Source: Acholoe squamosa (taxonomy: Eukaryota > Annelida > Polychaeta > Phyllodocida > Polynoidae). From it: a stretch of DNA of 64,000 nucleotides. A model generated the notes under the pieces. The model was given only the letters and a program-made list of their open reading frames with translations. It was not told where the DNA came from and ran no database searches. The translations under genes were made by a program, and so were the position numbers. Position 1 is the first letter of the stretch. Each line of letters begins with the position of its first letter. The DNA lies in the NCBI GenBank assembly GCA_949317995.1, contig OX439040.1:52031186-52095185 (forward strand). Reading direction: 5' to 3'. Below, piece by piece: positions 33,490-44,520 of this stretch.

Positions 33490-33618
33490 ATGCAACGTAC
33501 CCCTGCAGAAATGCCACACTTGGCTGCTAAGACAAAGGAAATGTATGACAACTATATGACACTTCCACTAGCCACTATTCCTCAGGTTCTGCAGGGATTA
33601 GTGGATGGCAAGTGTGCT
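33490..33618 (+). CDS. Possible host first exon (43 codons)
   Basis: An ATG at 33490 opens a frame with balanced composition, a Lys/Met-rich helix then Leu/Val. It reaches a strong splice donor GTAAGTG at 33619 with the frame in phase 0. The frame stays open past the donor to 33741. I do not recognise the protein and cannot identify a second exon. It may be a genuine exon of a gene leaving the window's resolution, or chance. Confidence 0.3.
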
Positions 33619-33741
33619 GTAAGTGAAATATACACCTCGTTTGGTCCGTGTAGCCAGCAAAGCCAGCACGGCCTGTCATTTATATTGAATACAGTAAACA
33701 ACCTCGTGTATATTTACCACCTAGGATATAGATCTGTATAG

Positions 33742-33916
33742 TAAAAGAACATGTGCTGCTTTAAAATGTGATCTATGTTCACTGACTGCCTTGAGCCCCT
33801 TTTGTTAGCAGTGTTGCCAACCCAAAGGGCTCGCCAAAGTCACAGTTAACAACCCTCCCGTAGTCAACTGGTAGTTAGCCAATCTTCTCACAGTGTCCGC
33901 ATAATCACTGTATAAT
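33742..33916. other. Short intergenic spacer
   Basis: Nothing recognisable is seen. Confidence 0.4.
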
Positions 33917-34638
33917 AAAGGCATAAATAACAAATAGAGGTTCACGAGTTGATTCTAGGGGGAGATAAGAAGCACGAGGCCGTAGGCCGAGTGCATTCTT
34001 ATCTAACCCGCTAGAATCAACGAGTGAACCTCTATTTGTTATGTATGACGTTTATACCATGGTTTCCTCCATTTTCTTAAGTAATTACCTTATAAAATGA
34101 AGAAATAAAAATCCAAGCGATACGTCTTGTTCAGTCTCCTCCGCCATTTTGGTTTCTCGGCGAGACGACAAAGCCGCTTGGACGCAAAGTGTTACGTTGG
34201 CGTGTGTCTGAGGGGTATTTTCATAGTAGAACCGCTGGTAAGGACTGCGCGCGGCAGCCAGAATACCCTTAGAGCATATGCCAACGTGACAACTTGTGTC
34301 TCGCCGTGGTAAATAATCTGTGCGCTACGCAGTCAACATGACGGAGAAATTGTCACTCGATTCGATTTTTATTTCTTCAATCCTGTTGAAAATACACTTT
34401 AAATCATGGCGAATTAAAGGTAGGTGATAGATTATAATGTCTTCTTTCATCCTCTATACGCATTAAGCTTCTAATGCTATAGTTTTTTTATTATCGAATT
34501 AAATCTATCATGTCAACTTGCTGTCACGTCGTCTCGTCTCTAGTGTCAATATCCATTCAATTAGCGCGTACTATTCGAACGTCATTATCAGCTCCAGGCA
34601 CCGTAAAATCGTGCAAAAATGTGATAACCATGGTATAA
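33917..34638 (+). mobile_element. Twin-leader palindromic element, copy 1
   Basis: It is inverted with respect to 49396-50116 and nearly identical. It consists of a hairpin (33927-34042) and a CpG-rich core bounded by inverted TATACCATGG / CCATGGTATA (34052-34638). The core centre is an imperfect palindrome (ACGTTGGC...GCCAACGT). On each side an ATG in good context opens a short frame ending at a splice donor: minus strand ATGGCGGAGGAG... to GTAATT, plus strand ATGACGGAG... to GTAGGT. Both leader exons share ATTTTTATTTCTTCA. TATAAT occurs at both flanks and may be a target duplication. No transposase is present. Confidence 0.7.
33927..34042. repeat. Hairpin with GAG-loop, copy 1
   Basis: Arms ATAACAAATAGAGGTTCAC and its inverse close an imperfect stem. 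The loop is GAGGCCGTAGGCCGAG. Confidence 0.8.
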
Positions 34639-35281
34639 TCACAGATAATACCCACCATCCATCACCACTGGCCATTTAGGGGTAGCACGCTATCTCATGT
34701 CCTACCTGCCAGGGAGTGTTCCTTCTATGAAAGCACAAGGGGTCAGGAGGCCTTTCCAAAAAGGATTGGGAATTGCTTCTGTCAGAGGTGCTATTTCCAA
34801 AGACGGAACTGACTGAGCTCAGGGAATCAATTCCCTGTTGGATTGCCAAAATGATAATTGGCCATAGGCATGGTTTAGGACTGGTTGGGAATTGGTGAAT
34901 GCTTTCCAATTGATAACCAATTCCCAGCTAGTTCCTTCCTCCAATTCCCAGGAGGGCGTTTCAAAACTATAGCTATAGATGTCGTTTTGAAATGCCCTGC
35001 AGGCCTATCTGCAGTAGGATATTTTCAGGTGGAACCAATCATGGAATCAGTTCCCCTAATTTTCGCAATTCAGTCTAATTGAAAGCAAGTGAACTCCCAA
35101 TATTTGTCACCCCCAATATTAGATCTTCAGCCTCCAGAGTTAACCAGATAGTAGGAAAAGAACAAAATCTCTCCGTAAGGTCTACATGGCGCCGTCTACA
35201 TTATGCAGACACATAACATAAGGCAACGCCTTTTTATTTAGGCATTACATTTTACACAGGTCTTAGTGTCATGGAGATTTT

Positions 35282-35362
<81 letters not shown>

Positions 35363-36504
35363 ACAAATGGAAACACACAGAGGGGTAAAGTACTGTTAAT
35401 CAAGAGAATAGCAATGAAGTCACTCTTCTTTGCTGCATTGGTCTATACATGTATAGCACTGACATAGTTCTACATTGGCCTATAGTTCTGACATAGTTCT
35501 GCTCATGTTTACAGATCTCTCATATCCTATCTAAATGTCTGGCACGTGCCACCCACTGAGAGTGTAAAATACTAAGCTGTTCACCCTAACCGTCAATGAG
35601 TTGCTCAACTCGAGCAGCTCAATATTGGGTTCCCATGGTTCACAGTCTGTGGGAGTTACACTCAGTCTTATAAGTCCCACCACGAGAGCAGTCTGCAAGG
35701 CAAATCGATGCACTTCACTTAGGGAATAACCTAAGTGAATTGCTCCAGTGTTACAACTGCCTCATAAATTGCATACAAAGGGATGTGTTATGTAAAAATG
35801 TGAAAGGGTAGACCATGATGGAAGTCAAGGATGCTTACTGAAATGCCTTCCTTTAGTTACATTCTTTATCACCACCAACCACGATGCCCTTATGGATTAC
35901 AAAGACCCTTGTCTGTGCGCTGCAGCTCAAGGAGAGTTCCTCTTCCTCCCAAAGTCGCAGGCAGAAGACAAATCAGGTTAGAAGGTCTCATAGCTGGTTT
36001 AAAACCCTCCTAAATATGCCCACTGTACACAGCAACTCTATATCTAATGATAATGGCAAAAATCTCTTATATTCCAATGTCAACGTAGAGTAAAATCCTT
36101 GGGATGTAAGGCGTGGTCAACCAATACCACAAACCCCATCTTATCTTTCTAGGGCCGGCACTCAGGTACTAGATATTTCTTTATGACTGGTAGTTTTTTT
36201 TCTCCTGCAAAGAGTTGGCCTGATAAAGTTCATTTCGGGCACACATCTATGACACTATTGAAGGATGGTTGATGCAGCATTCTCATGGACCTTTGTCCTC
36301 TTCTTATTGCTCAAAACTAAACCTCCCCTTGTGATTTTATTCATTTTAGTCTTTAGTATAAGAAATATTTATAACCCAATGATTTTAGGATTTCGCCAGC
36401 ATATATCCTTGCACTCGATGTCTGACATAAACGTTGGTTTAACCAATGCCTTAAACATAGCCTATGCTACTGCTAATCCTCATACTTGGACAGGATACTG
36501 TATT
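34639..36504. other. Intergenic sequence with a small hairpin and a CT tract
   Basis: A 46 bp fold-back AGGGCGTTTCAAAAC / GTTTTGAAATGCCCT lies at 34953-34998. A (CT)n tract lies at 35287-35361. A hydrophobic open frame at 36265-36555 has no recognisable motif. No supported gene. Confidence 0.55.
35287..35361. repeat. (CT)n microsatellite
   Basis: About 75 bp of uninterrupted CT dinucleotides. Confidence 0.95.
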
Positions 36505-36783
36505 AATATACCGGCTTATGTAGCAAAAAAGGAGTGCTATATTTTTGGGGGTTGAAATTTGGCAACATGGCCAATCTGACCTAAGAAATGTGCTCTTTAA
36601 GGATTTCAATGTTGCCAAATTTTCAATTCACCCATAGAGGGTGTAACCGGGCAAAATTCAAAATGGCCACCAAATCCTCAGATTTCTACCTCCTGCAGCA
36701 AGAATACATCATCTGCCAAGGTTTTTAACGTTACCTATCCCCCCTAATTTGGATGCAAGGAATTTATTTCTATTGTTGGTTTG

Positions 36784-37130
36784 TTGCTATGGATATTGGT
36801 TGCTTAGCAACAGCCAGTTTTAATAGTAATTTACCTAGCAATGGGTATAAACCAGCCCTCTGGCTCCATTTTAAGATGACCTATCCCCCTAAATGGTAAC
36901 CAGGGAATCTATTTCAATTATTAGTTTGTTGCTATGGCTATTGGTTGTCTAGGAACAACCATTTTGATAGTAATTTGCCTAGCGATGGGTATAAACAATC
37001 CCTCTGGCACATTTTTAAGATGGCCTATCCCCTTGAATGGTATATCCAGGGAATCTATTTCAATTATTGGTTGTTTCAATGGCCATTGATTGCCTAGGAA
37101 CAATTTCTTTTATGAGTATATGCCTAGCAT
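36784..37130. repeat. About 145 bp subrepeats, left fold-back arm
   Basis: TTGCTATGG landmarks at 36784, 36929 and a diverged one at 37074 give an exact 145 bp spacing. Units are rich in TTGCCTAG and CCTATCCCCC. Confidence 0.85.
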
Positions 37131-38681
37131 TGAGTATTAATGGGTATTGAAAAACCAAGATGGCTATCAGAAATGGATAAATCAGCCTAAAAGAACAGCA
37201 ATATCTGTTCTAGTCATTTAATATCATCTAATGGAATTCAGTGATACTATTGCCTTGTTTCTATAACAAATGGTTACCTAGGTGGTTAAAATACAAATTA
37301 AATTCCTTTGAAAAAATATAAAGCCCTGAATACTATGAGAGCAAGAGAGACAGACAGCGAGAGCAACAGCCAGACAGACTGGCAGGTCACACTGAGACCA
37401 AGAAAGCTCTTAGTGCAAGGGCATAATGCTGCAAAATATTGGAAACTAGAACAGTTCAACTAAAGGGCTCTAGTCTGAGAGTTTCTCAGACAATCATGCA
37501 AGTATGTATGACACAAAGGCAAATGGACAATCCCACAGAATTGGCCTTCCAAACAATGCATAACAGTCCCTACCATATTGGGCTCTCCATCTACATGTTT
37601 CAAAATTTTCATAGCATTATATTTGTTGTATGACTGTTAAGTTGCAGTCTCATATGATTGGGTGACAAAGATGTGTGACCGAATAGCCCTTCCTGTCTCT
37701 TAGGGAATAACCTGTGTGTGAGTAGTGCTTACACCACTACCATCGATCGTTGCTAAGGCAAGTTTGTTGCTAGGTCCAGCAAGCTTTGAGCCCTTGCCAT
37801 CTTGAATCAATGCATTACATATACAGACTTATGCAGGATTAATTATTAGCCAGTGAGATAATCCCAACTATTCACTGCATAATACAGTAGTGCGGCCCCC
37901 TCAGGGGCCAACTGGTACCCATCTGATAAGTCTTATCAGTAGAATTCACAGGTAACAAGCTCCAGCAATGGCCACGTCCATCAGACAACCTGCTACATGT
38001 ACATAGGGGTGTGTGTGCTTGTTTGAGATATTTCAGCCCTAATTGAACTAACTGTTCAAAATCCATTGACTCATATTGAAAAGATTTATCTATCCTCTAT
38101 GTTGGTATTCATAAAATAGTGTTATCAAGTCTGCATAACACTGAGGGTACTGTGAAATAGTTTGACTTAATATGTATAGGCCTACTGTATCTCAGTCAGA
38201 CCATGCCCCTTCAGCTGAACAGTTCACTTACCACTAATATCAGATATGACTGTCAAATCATCACATTTAAGTCCTAAAGATGTACAAGTAGTCTTAAACT
38301 CGTGTTTTATGTGCACTGATAGAAATATAATGTTTAAAAATTCCTATTCAGTATCTAAAGTTTTCCCACAGGGCAACTTCAGCTGGCCTATGGGAAACTG
38401 ATGGCCAAGGGAGGAGCGGGTCAGCTAACTTCCAGGGCAGGGGTGTAGAGGTGACCTCTCCTATCAACATTGTCATATCAGTGCCTTACTCAGTGACCCC
38501 ACAGTGAGATGGGCATCCCTTTCACTTGAGACATGATGTGAAATGCCTCTCTGTATCTCTTGAACAAATGGACTTCATTACTATTGTAACACATCAGAGT
38601 TAGTCTACATTTAGATGACTTAGGTTATCATATTAGATTCTTCCAGATTGATGTAGAATAATTGTGCGAAGTCATTGAATT
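37131..38681. other. Interior of fold-back element, no supported gene
   Basis: A GAGA/ACAG-rich purine tract lies at 37335-37385. No coding region could be supported here. Confidence 0.4.
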
Positions 38682-38708
38682 ATGTGCATTTTCCTGTCCA
38701 TTCTTGTA

Positions 38709-39997
38709 GAACTATGCAATAGTGTGCCTGACCTTTCTTGGTTATCAGGGGCAACCAGTTACCCATGGTCTCCTCGCACACAGGTTATTGCAGAGCATGA
38801 AGTCTATGTTCTGCTAGGCCGTCTTAAGTTTAAGAGCATCCATGCCTCCATCAACAATGTGGACATACAGGTCGACTTGATGGGAAGGGAAGATTTCACG
38901 GAATTGCTATTGAGGTATACAAAAGCAGAGGAATTAGAGAGGAAGTTGCAGCACCTACCAAACTGAGCAAGCTTACCTGCATGTCCTCCCTATGAAGACT
39001 ACAGAGTGGGGTGGTATAATGTCTTCAGCTATGCAGCACTTGTTGAGGCAAAATGGATGTTAGCGCGATACTTTAATTAGGCAATGCCGCAGAAACTGAG
39101 TCTGGAGTGCTGCAAGTCGGGTCAGGCTATAATGCCCTCCTGCAACAAGATCAGCCAGCTCAAGAGGACAAAACAATTAGTCTCTCTCTCATCAATGTTA
39201 AGGTTTCTGAGTGGCCAACTGTGATCACTGCGCTTGATCATCTCTTACAGCTAAATTATCTTGTGTCAGGGCCGACAAAGAAATTTGTTTTTATGTTTGA
39301 CATGGAGCTGTACAAGAAGGTGATTAAGCTTGAACACATTGCCCCACAGTTCACGGACAAATGGGTTTTTCCACCTGGTGGATTTTTATATGTGAGCCAG
39401 AAAGCAGAAATGGGGATTCTTGCGGGATTTAGTACCTGTTTTAGCCACCAGGGGGCACCACTATGGGCTAGAATAGGAAAAATATGCCTAAAACTATTAT
39501 AGGGTACTTTTTTATGGAGAATTCAATGATTTTTATCAAACATTCTATTTTGGGTGGAAAGGTTCCAAATTAGGCATGAAAAAATAACGTTTTTGGGCCT
39601 AAATAGGCATTTTTGTTGATGTCTGTTGCCATGGAAACATGATTTTCATTATAAATAGGAAAATCAATTATCCCATTTGAAAGAATCTTTCACTAGGTTT
39701 ACTATGGTGAAAACAGAACAAAAGTATCATTTCTTGATCAAAAGTTATAGGCAAAAGAATAAAAAATTATGCTAATTTAGCTAATTAGCATAAAATATGC
39801 TTCCATGTTTAGGAAGAACCATTGAGGGAAGAAGACTACACTTATATGATACCACCAATCAGATAATCAATTGTAACCATTATAATAGGACCATTGAGGC
39901 TCATCAGATAACACTTCAGCATCTGACAAACCCAACTCAGCTGAAATGGCACACGTTAAAAAAATTTAAAGAAAACCAAGACTTTGCAAAGTTTTGA
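38709..39997 (+). pseudogene. Decayed gene of unrecognised family
   Basis: Three pieces read like one protein. 38709-38966 starts at a possible splice acceptor (a pyrimidine tract ending in TAG) and has a helical charged end. 39107-39415 contains aromatic-rich, ordered-looking sequence around residues 45-95 of its frame, including FVFMFDMELY. 39797-39997 contains IEAHQITLQHL. The second and third pieces are separated by an R1 repeat insertion (39420-39800). Composition is that of a real protein rather than chance frames, but I cannot assign a family. It may be a passenger gene or a remnant of the fold-back element's own protein. Confidence 0.4.
39420..39800 (-). repeat. Interspersed repeat family R1, copy 2
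   Basis: This is the inverse of 11940-12250, with shared CATTCTATTTTGGGTGG, TTGCCATGGAAACATGA and AAAAGTTATAGGCAAAAGAA blocks. It interrupts the decayed gene. Confidence 0.8.
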
Positions 39998-40019
39998 TCT
40001 TGATGTCCAGGCCAGGGTA

Positions 40020-40290
40020 TGGCAACATACATTTGGGCATAACTTTGGATCTAGAAATTGTATCTCAATGTTTTTTTTCAGTGTATGATTCTCTATGAAT
40101 CATTCTATCAGTTGACATTATTTTCTATTCTATTTGGAATATAATTTTTGTTGCCATGGCAACAAATTTCTCTGAAAACCCTTATTTGGGCCTTGTTTTG
40201 GATTCAAAATGTTCCATTTATATTCTAAATATACAGGAAGTGCCAGGAAATAGAACGTTTTTGAGAAAACCACCTTTTTCTCTGTAAAAG
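40020..40290 (+). repeat. Interspersed repeat family R1, diverged copy 3
   Basis: The order GGGCATAACTTTGGATCTAG, TTGCCATGGCAACAAATT, then GGGCC and AAATAGAACG parallels copy 1 at lower identity. It lies in opposite orientation to copy 2, 200 bp away. Confidence 0.6.
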
Positions 40291-40959
40291 AAGGTACATG
40301 CAAGGTATTTTTGGTCTATTTTTCACATTTTTTGTCTCTGTAGCTCCCCTAGAGGCCAAATCCAGTACTAAAAATTCCACAGGGAGGGCCCTTTCCCCTC
40401 ATCTGCCCACATATTTTCATAAATTCCAATCAGAGATTAACCTATTATATCCCATTTTGACCACATATTATATTTTTTCAATTTGCTGGCATTAGAAGGT
40501 CGGTTGCTAGGAAGGGAATGCTAATGAAACAAAAACATTCTTTTTCATGTTACTTTTTTTTACGGCCATATAGGGTGGAATATCATTAAAATTTATGGTT
40601 TTGATGATTTGAATGTATATCATTCTGCCCCTAGCAAACGGTCCTCCAATGCCAGGAAACTGAAAGAAACAAAATCTGTGGTCAAAATGAGGTATAATTT
40701 GTGAATCACTGATGCAAATTCACAAAATTATATGCAATTGGATATTCAGAAAATGTAGAAAAGGATGGGGTCAAACACTATCCTTAATGTGTCTGCAGTG
40801 ATTCCTAAGATTGAATTGTATACATGCTCATATATCATACTTACACTATACACAGGATGAGAAAAGACCATTTGCCAAAAGAAAATGTTACAGCAAGAAA
40901 GCTTGTTAATACTTGTTGCTAGGCCATTTTCTAATGAAATTTTTGTTTTTTGGCAAACA

Positions 40960-41400
40960 GTGGTGATAGCAACAAACCAATAATTGAAGTAGATTTCATG
41001 AATCACAATTTAGGGGAATACGTCATACCCATTGCTAGGCACAGAGCCAATTATGATGACTGCTAGGCAACTAATGACCATAGCAACAGACCAATCAAAA
41101 GAGATTTCCTGGATCCTATTTTGGGGGATAGGTCACTTTAAAAAGGTGCCATAGGGCTTGTTTATACCCTTTGCTAGGTATAATCATAAAAAAGATTGTT
41201 GCTAGGCAATCAGTGGCCATAGCAGCAAACTAATGATTGAAATAGATACCCTGGATACCATTCAGGGGGATAGGCCATCTTAAAAAGATGCCAGAGGGCT
41301 TGTTTATATCCGTTGCTAGGCAAATAACTATCAAAATGGCTGTTGCTAGGCAACCAAAAGCCATAGCAACAAACCAATTATAGAAATAGATGCCTTACAC
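40960..41400. repeat. About 140 bp subrepeats, right fold-back arm
   Basis: Inverted CCATAGCAACA landmarks occur near 40962 (diverged), 41078, 41217 and 41361. There are four units against three in the left arm, so the arms have changed copy number separately. Confidence 0.8.
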
Positions 41401-41636
41401 CCAATTAAGGGGGGATAGGTAACATCAAATGCTTTGTTGGATGAATATTCTTACTACAGGAGGTAGAAATATGAGGATTTGGCGGCCATTTTGAATTTTG
41501 CCCGGTACACCCCCTACGGGTGAATTGAAAATTTTGCAACATTGAAATTCTTAAGGAGCACATTTTTTAGGTCAGTTTGGTTATGTTGCCAAATTTCAAC
41601 CCCCAAAAAATAGCCCCTACATAAACCGGTGTACTA

Positions 41637-42600
41637 TATACTATTAAGCACCATTGAGGGTATCCTAGCCGGACTACAATGGGAACTACTCAATGTTTCG
41701 TAATGCTAGGCTGCCCCTGCAATGCCCCTTAGACGAGTGGACCATTCTCCACCCATCTCTGCCAATCACCCAGGTGATCGATGGTAACTGGTACTTGTTA
41801 TGGGTCTGACATTGACTACTTTGTAAATCAGGCAACTTTTAGAATGGTTCCACTGTAATGCGGGTTAGACTCTTTCAGCTCAATATAGGACCATTACCAA
41901 AGGATTAATAATCAATCAGCCTTGCGTATAAGGTGTTGTATTGGTGGCCATGAATCATTTTTAATCATATTGTATGAAGAGAATACTTGCTTGTTTTGCT
42001 CAGTTATCCATCACATATCCCCCTCCTTGTGCCAGCCTCATGGAATTTGAGCTATTGGTCTCCCAAGACAGGTCTACTAGATAAAGTAGGTATAAAAATG
42101 CTATATAGCTGAATATGATGGGTGATAATACTTCTCTGTATGGCCCATTTACGCAGAAAGGTGTCTTTTTATCTTGTATTGCTGTGTTTATGGTGTCTAT
42201 ATGGAACCCTCAGAATATTTCTTTTGCTGAAGTATTGCTAAATTGTTAAAAAAAAATCGCCTGGAAATTTTCCTGCGAAATCCATTGTCAGTAGTATTCA
42301 TGTTGACAATTTTGCTATCTACCCATTATATTGTATACAAGTGACTGGTAATGTCAATTTCAATAATATAACTGTTTGAGATGACATGCTGATTTAATCA
42401 ATGAAGAACCCATCTGGCTCTGATAGATCAATGCCAGGTATTTAATGGCCTATTTTTAACATCAATAATTTGTATGGCTACATTGTAAAAGAATTTAATC
42501 AAAATAATGGTGGAATCCTCATCCCAAGGTTACCAGACATTCGTTGTTATTTTCAGAGATTCCTTGATTTACTGTTAGGTTTTACGAGGATCCCTGGTAG
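41637..42600. other. Intergenic sequence, no supported gene
   Basis: No feature recognised. Confidence 0.45.
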
Positions 42601-42638
42601 ATTCAATAGTTATTATTTTACAGTGTACATATGTACTT

Positions 42639-42870
42639 TACGTATCTGAAAAAAAAAGAGAAAGAAAATAATATGCACATGCCAGATACAAGCTCCTGAT
42701 CCTCATGAAGAGCAGCCCTGAAGCTGCTCGAAACGTAGATCAACTGCCATAAGCCATTACCTTTCTTCATTTGATGACTCTATACAACCCATCCACTTAT
42801 CTTATAAATAAATGTTCAAACTTAATTGTATTTATGACTGGAGTCTGGTTTTGTGTGACTTTTACCTTGT
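42639..42870 (+). mobile_element. Possible Penelope-like 3' end with degenerate hammerhead motif
   Basis: A CTCATGA (42702-42708; consensus CTGATGA) is followed by a 7 bp stem GAGCAGC / GCTGCTC and GAAAC (42730-42734). A further pairing TACGT (42639-42643) / ACGTA (42733-42737) would be the third stem. AAATAAATG follows at about 42807. Penelope-like elements carry hammerhead ribozymes in their terminal repeats. The changed core base makes this copy doubtful. Confidence 0.35.
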
Positions 42871-44284
42871 AGTATTCCGGATACAAGCTGATACAGGTGA
42901 CCAAGAAGCAATGTGTGGTGGTGCGTCGGTCGCTATCAATATAACTCTTGTCATCAATGCAGGTGGTCATGTGCATACAGCTGTGTAACTTTATTCCAAA
43001 AGTAGCTCCATTCCCATTGAGGATATCAGGATGGTATTTCTCAACGTCCTACGACTTAGACCTAATCGTTAAGAGCAATCGTAGTGTCTCCCGTCGTACT
43101 TCCATAGAGCTCAATATATTTCCTCCACCCTAAAGCACAGTAGGGCCCGTGGTATGATTGCTCTGTATGACTGGAGGTGTTCTGAGTTGTGGTAGTTGTG
43201 TCTAACCGTACCATGTTGAGAAATGTCCTCCTGAGAACAATCAGCAGGGGTAGGTTGAGAGGGCCATATTATGTAGGCAAGGCTATGTTACAAAATGGCC
43301 TACTCATCTCCATGGTAATTTTCTAAGGGACGTCTTAACGGCACTCAGGTCTATCTATTCACTCCCTCAGTGAGTGCCTCATAGATGAGCAGAGTTACGT
43401 ACAGTTGCAAGATCAGTCTAAACCCCATTTTGTACAGGATCGTTCAAGATCGCAAGATCGTTCAATTCAATGTTCTAAATGCAGCTCAATAGCAGTCTGC
43501 AATAGACAATTAGAGGTCACTTATCTAAGCACCATTTCAATTAAGTCTAGTAAATCCTATGCATTCTTTACATAGGGGCTTATCATGCTGGCCAGTCGTG
43601 GTTCACTACCTACGACCCCCCTTGTCGTAGTGGACATGAGCTACATTGGTACTTTAGAAATTTTGCGTTCCCTTTCACGACGATGATTAACCGAGTACCA
43701 TAGTGGCCTATTTATGTGCCAAGTCCGGTCCCAAATAAGCACAGGGGCATGTTGGTTTTATTATTTAAATTTGCACTATAAGCTATATCTTAAACAAAAG
43801 CCGGTCTTGTATAAGCACCGGCACCGGCGATGGAGTGGGGTGAATGTTTTGTGGTAAGAACCAAATTCCAGGAATAAAAAATTTCAGTGTTCTCAGAATA
43901 AAAGTAACCTTGATTGAGAATGAATGATTGTGTCTGTATCTATAACATGCAAGTATGTGCAACTTATCAGAATTTTTAGTTTTCAAACTTGTTCTGGATG
44001 TCAACACCTGAGGAAATGCTTCCTTCAGCCAGATGAGTAATTAGATGGGTTTAGACCAATTTCTGTCGATATTTTCAGCAGGCAATAAATGTAGTACCTA
44101 TGAGTGTAATTATATGTTGTTAACTAAATATTTTTGGGCCAACGGGCAGAAACGCGCCTCAAGCGGGGTTGGTTTAGTACTGGTTTCCGTCATTAGGGGG
44201 CAGTATACAGATAGAACACTGAAATATATACAAAAAATATGCTTCAGACCAATTTCTCTCTATGTGGAATCCAGTTGTATGCTC
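42871..44284. other. Intergenic sequence with a MITE-like end
   Basis: ACCATGTTGAGAAATGTCCTCC at about 43209-43230 resembles the inverted end of the 7446-7685 MITE. A small GATCGTTCAAGATCGCAAGATCG local repeat lies near 43440. No gene. Confidence 0.4.
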
Positions 44285-44520
44285 GGAATCTCCACTGATA
44301 GCATTCCATATTTGGAATCCAATAGGAACATGTGTTGACATGGAAACATAATAATTTGGCATGTATGCCAATTTCTAGTTGCCATGGAAACCATTCCATT
44401 ATTCCAAATAGGAATTTATGGCCAGAAATGCTTTGGAAATTACATATAAGGAACACAGAACTGAAAACAGACCTAACACAGTCCCTCTGAAACAATCTTT
44501 ATGGTAAAACATCACATTTC
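44285..44520 (+). repeat. Interspersed repeat family R1, distant copy
   Basis: It shares the motif GTTGCCATGGAAAC and the order of short blocks with the other R1 copies at low identity. Confidence 0.35.

Larger units (their letters stand above)
36505..41636. mobile_element. Fold-back (TU/FB-like) transposon with repeat-bearing arms
   Basis: Arms 36505-37130 and about 40960-41636 are inverted copies. Both have outer ends with ACCGG(C/T)TTATGTAG and GGGGGTTGAAATTTGGCAACAT, then a GCCCGG and GGTGAATTG block. Inner parts are about 145 bp direct repeats of the type GCCTAGCAA, GATGGCCTATCCCC. Long inverted arms made of direct repeats are the hallmark of fold-back elements such as TU in sea urchin and FB in flies. 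The 3.8 kb interior holds a decayed unknown gene and R1 repeats. Target duplication was not resolved. Confidence 0.65.

Noticed and set aside
34127-34312. 61-codon frame conserved between 34127-34312 and 49722-49907
   Set aside because: It is conserved only because the two element copies are nearly identical; it starts with TTG and has no motif.
36265-36555. Hydrophobic 96-codon frame
   Set aside because: Runs into the fold-back arm and has AT-driven composition.
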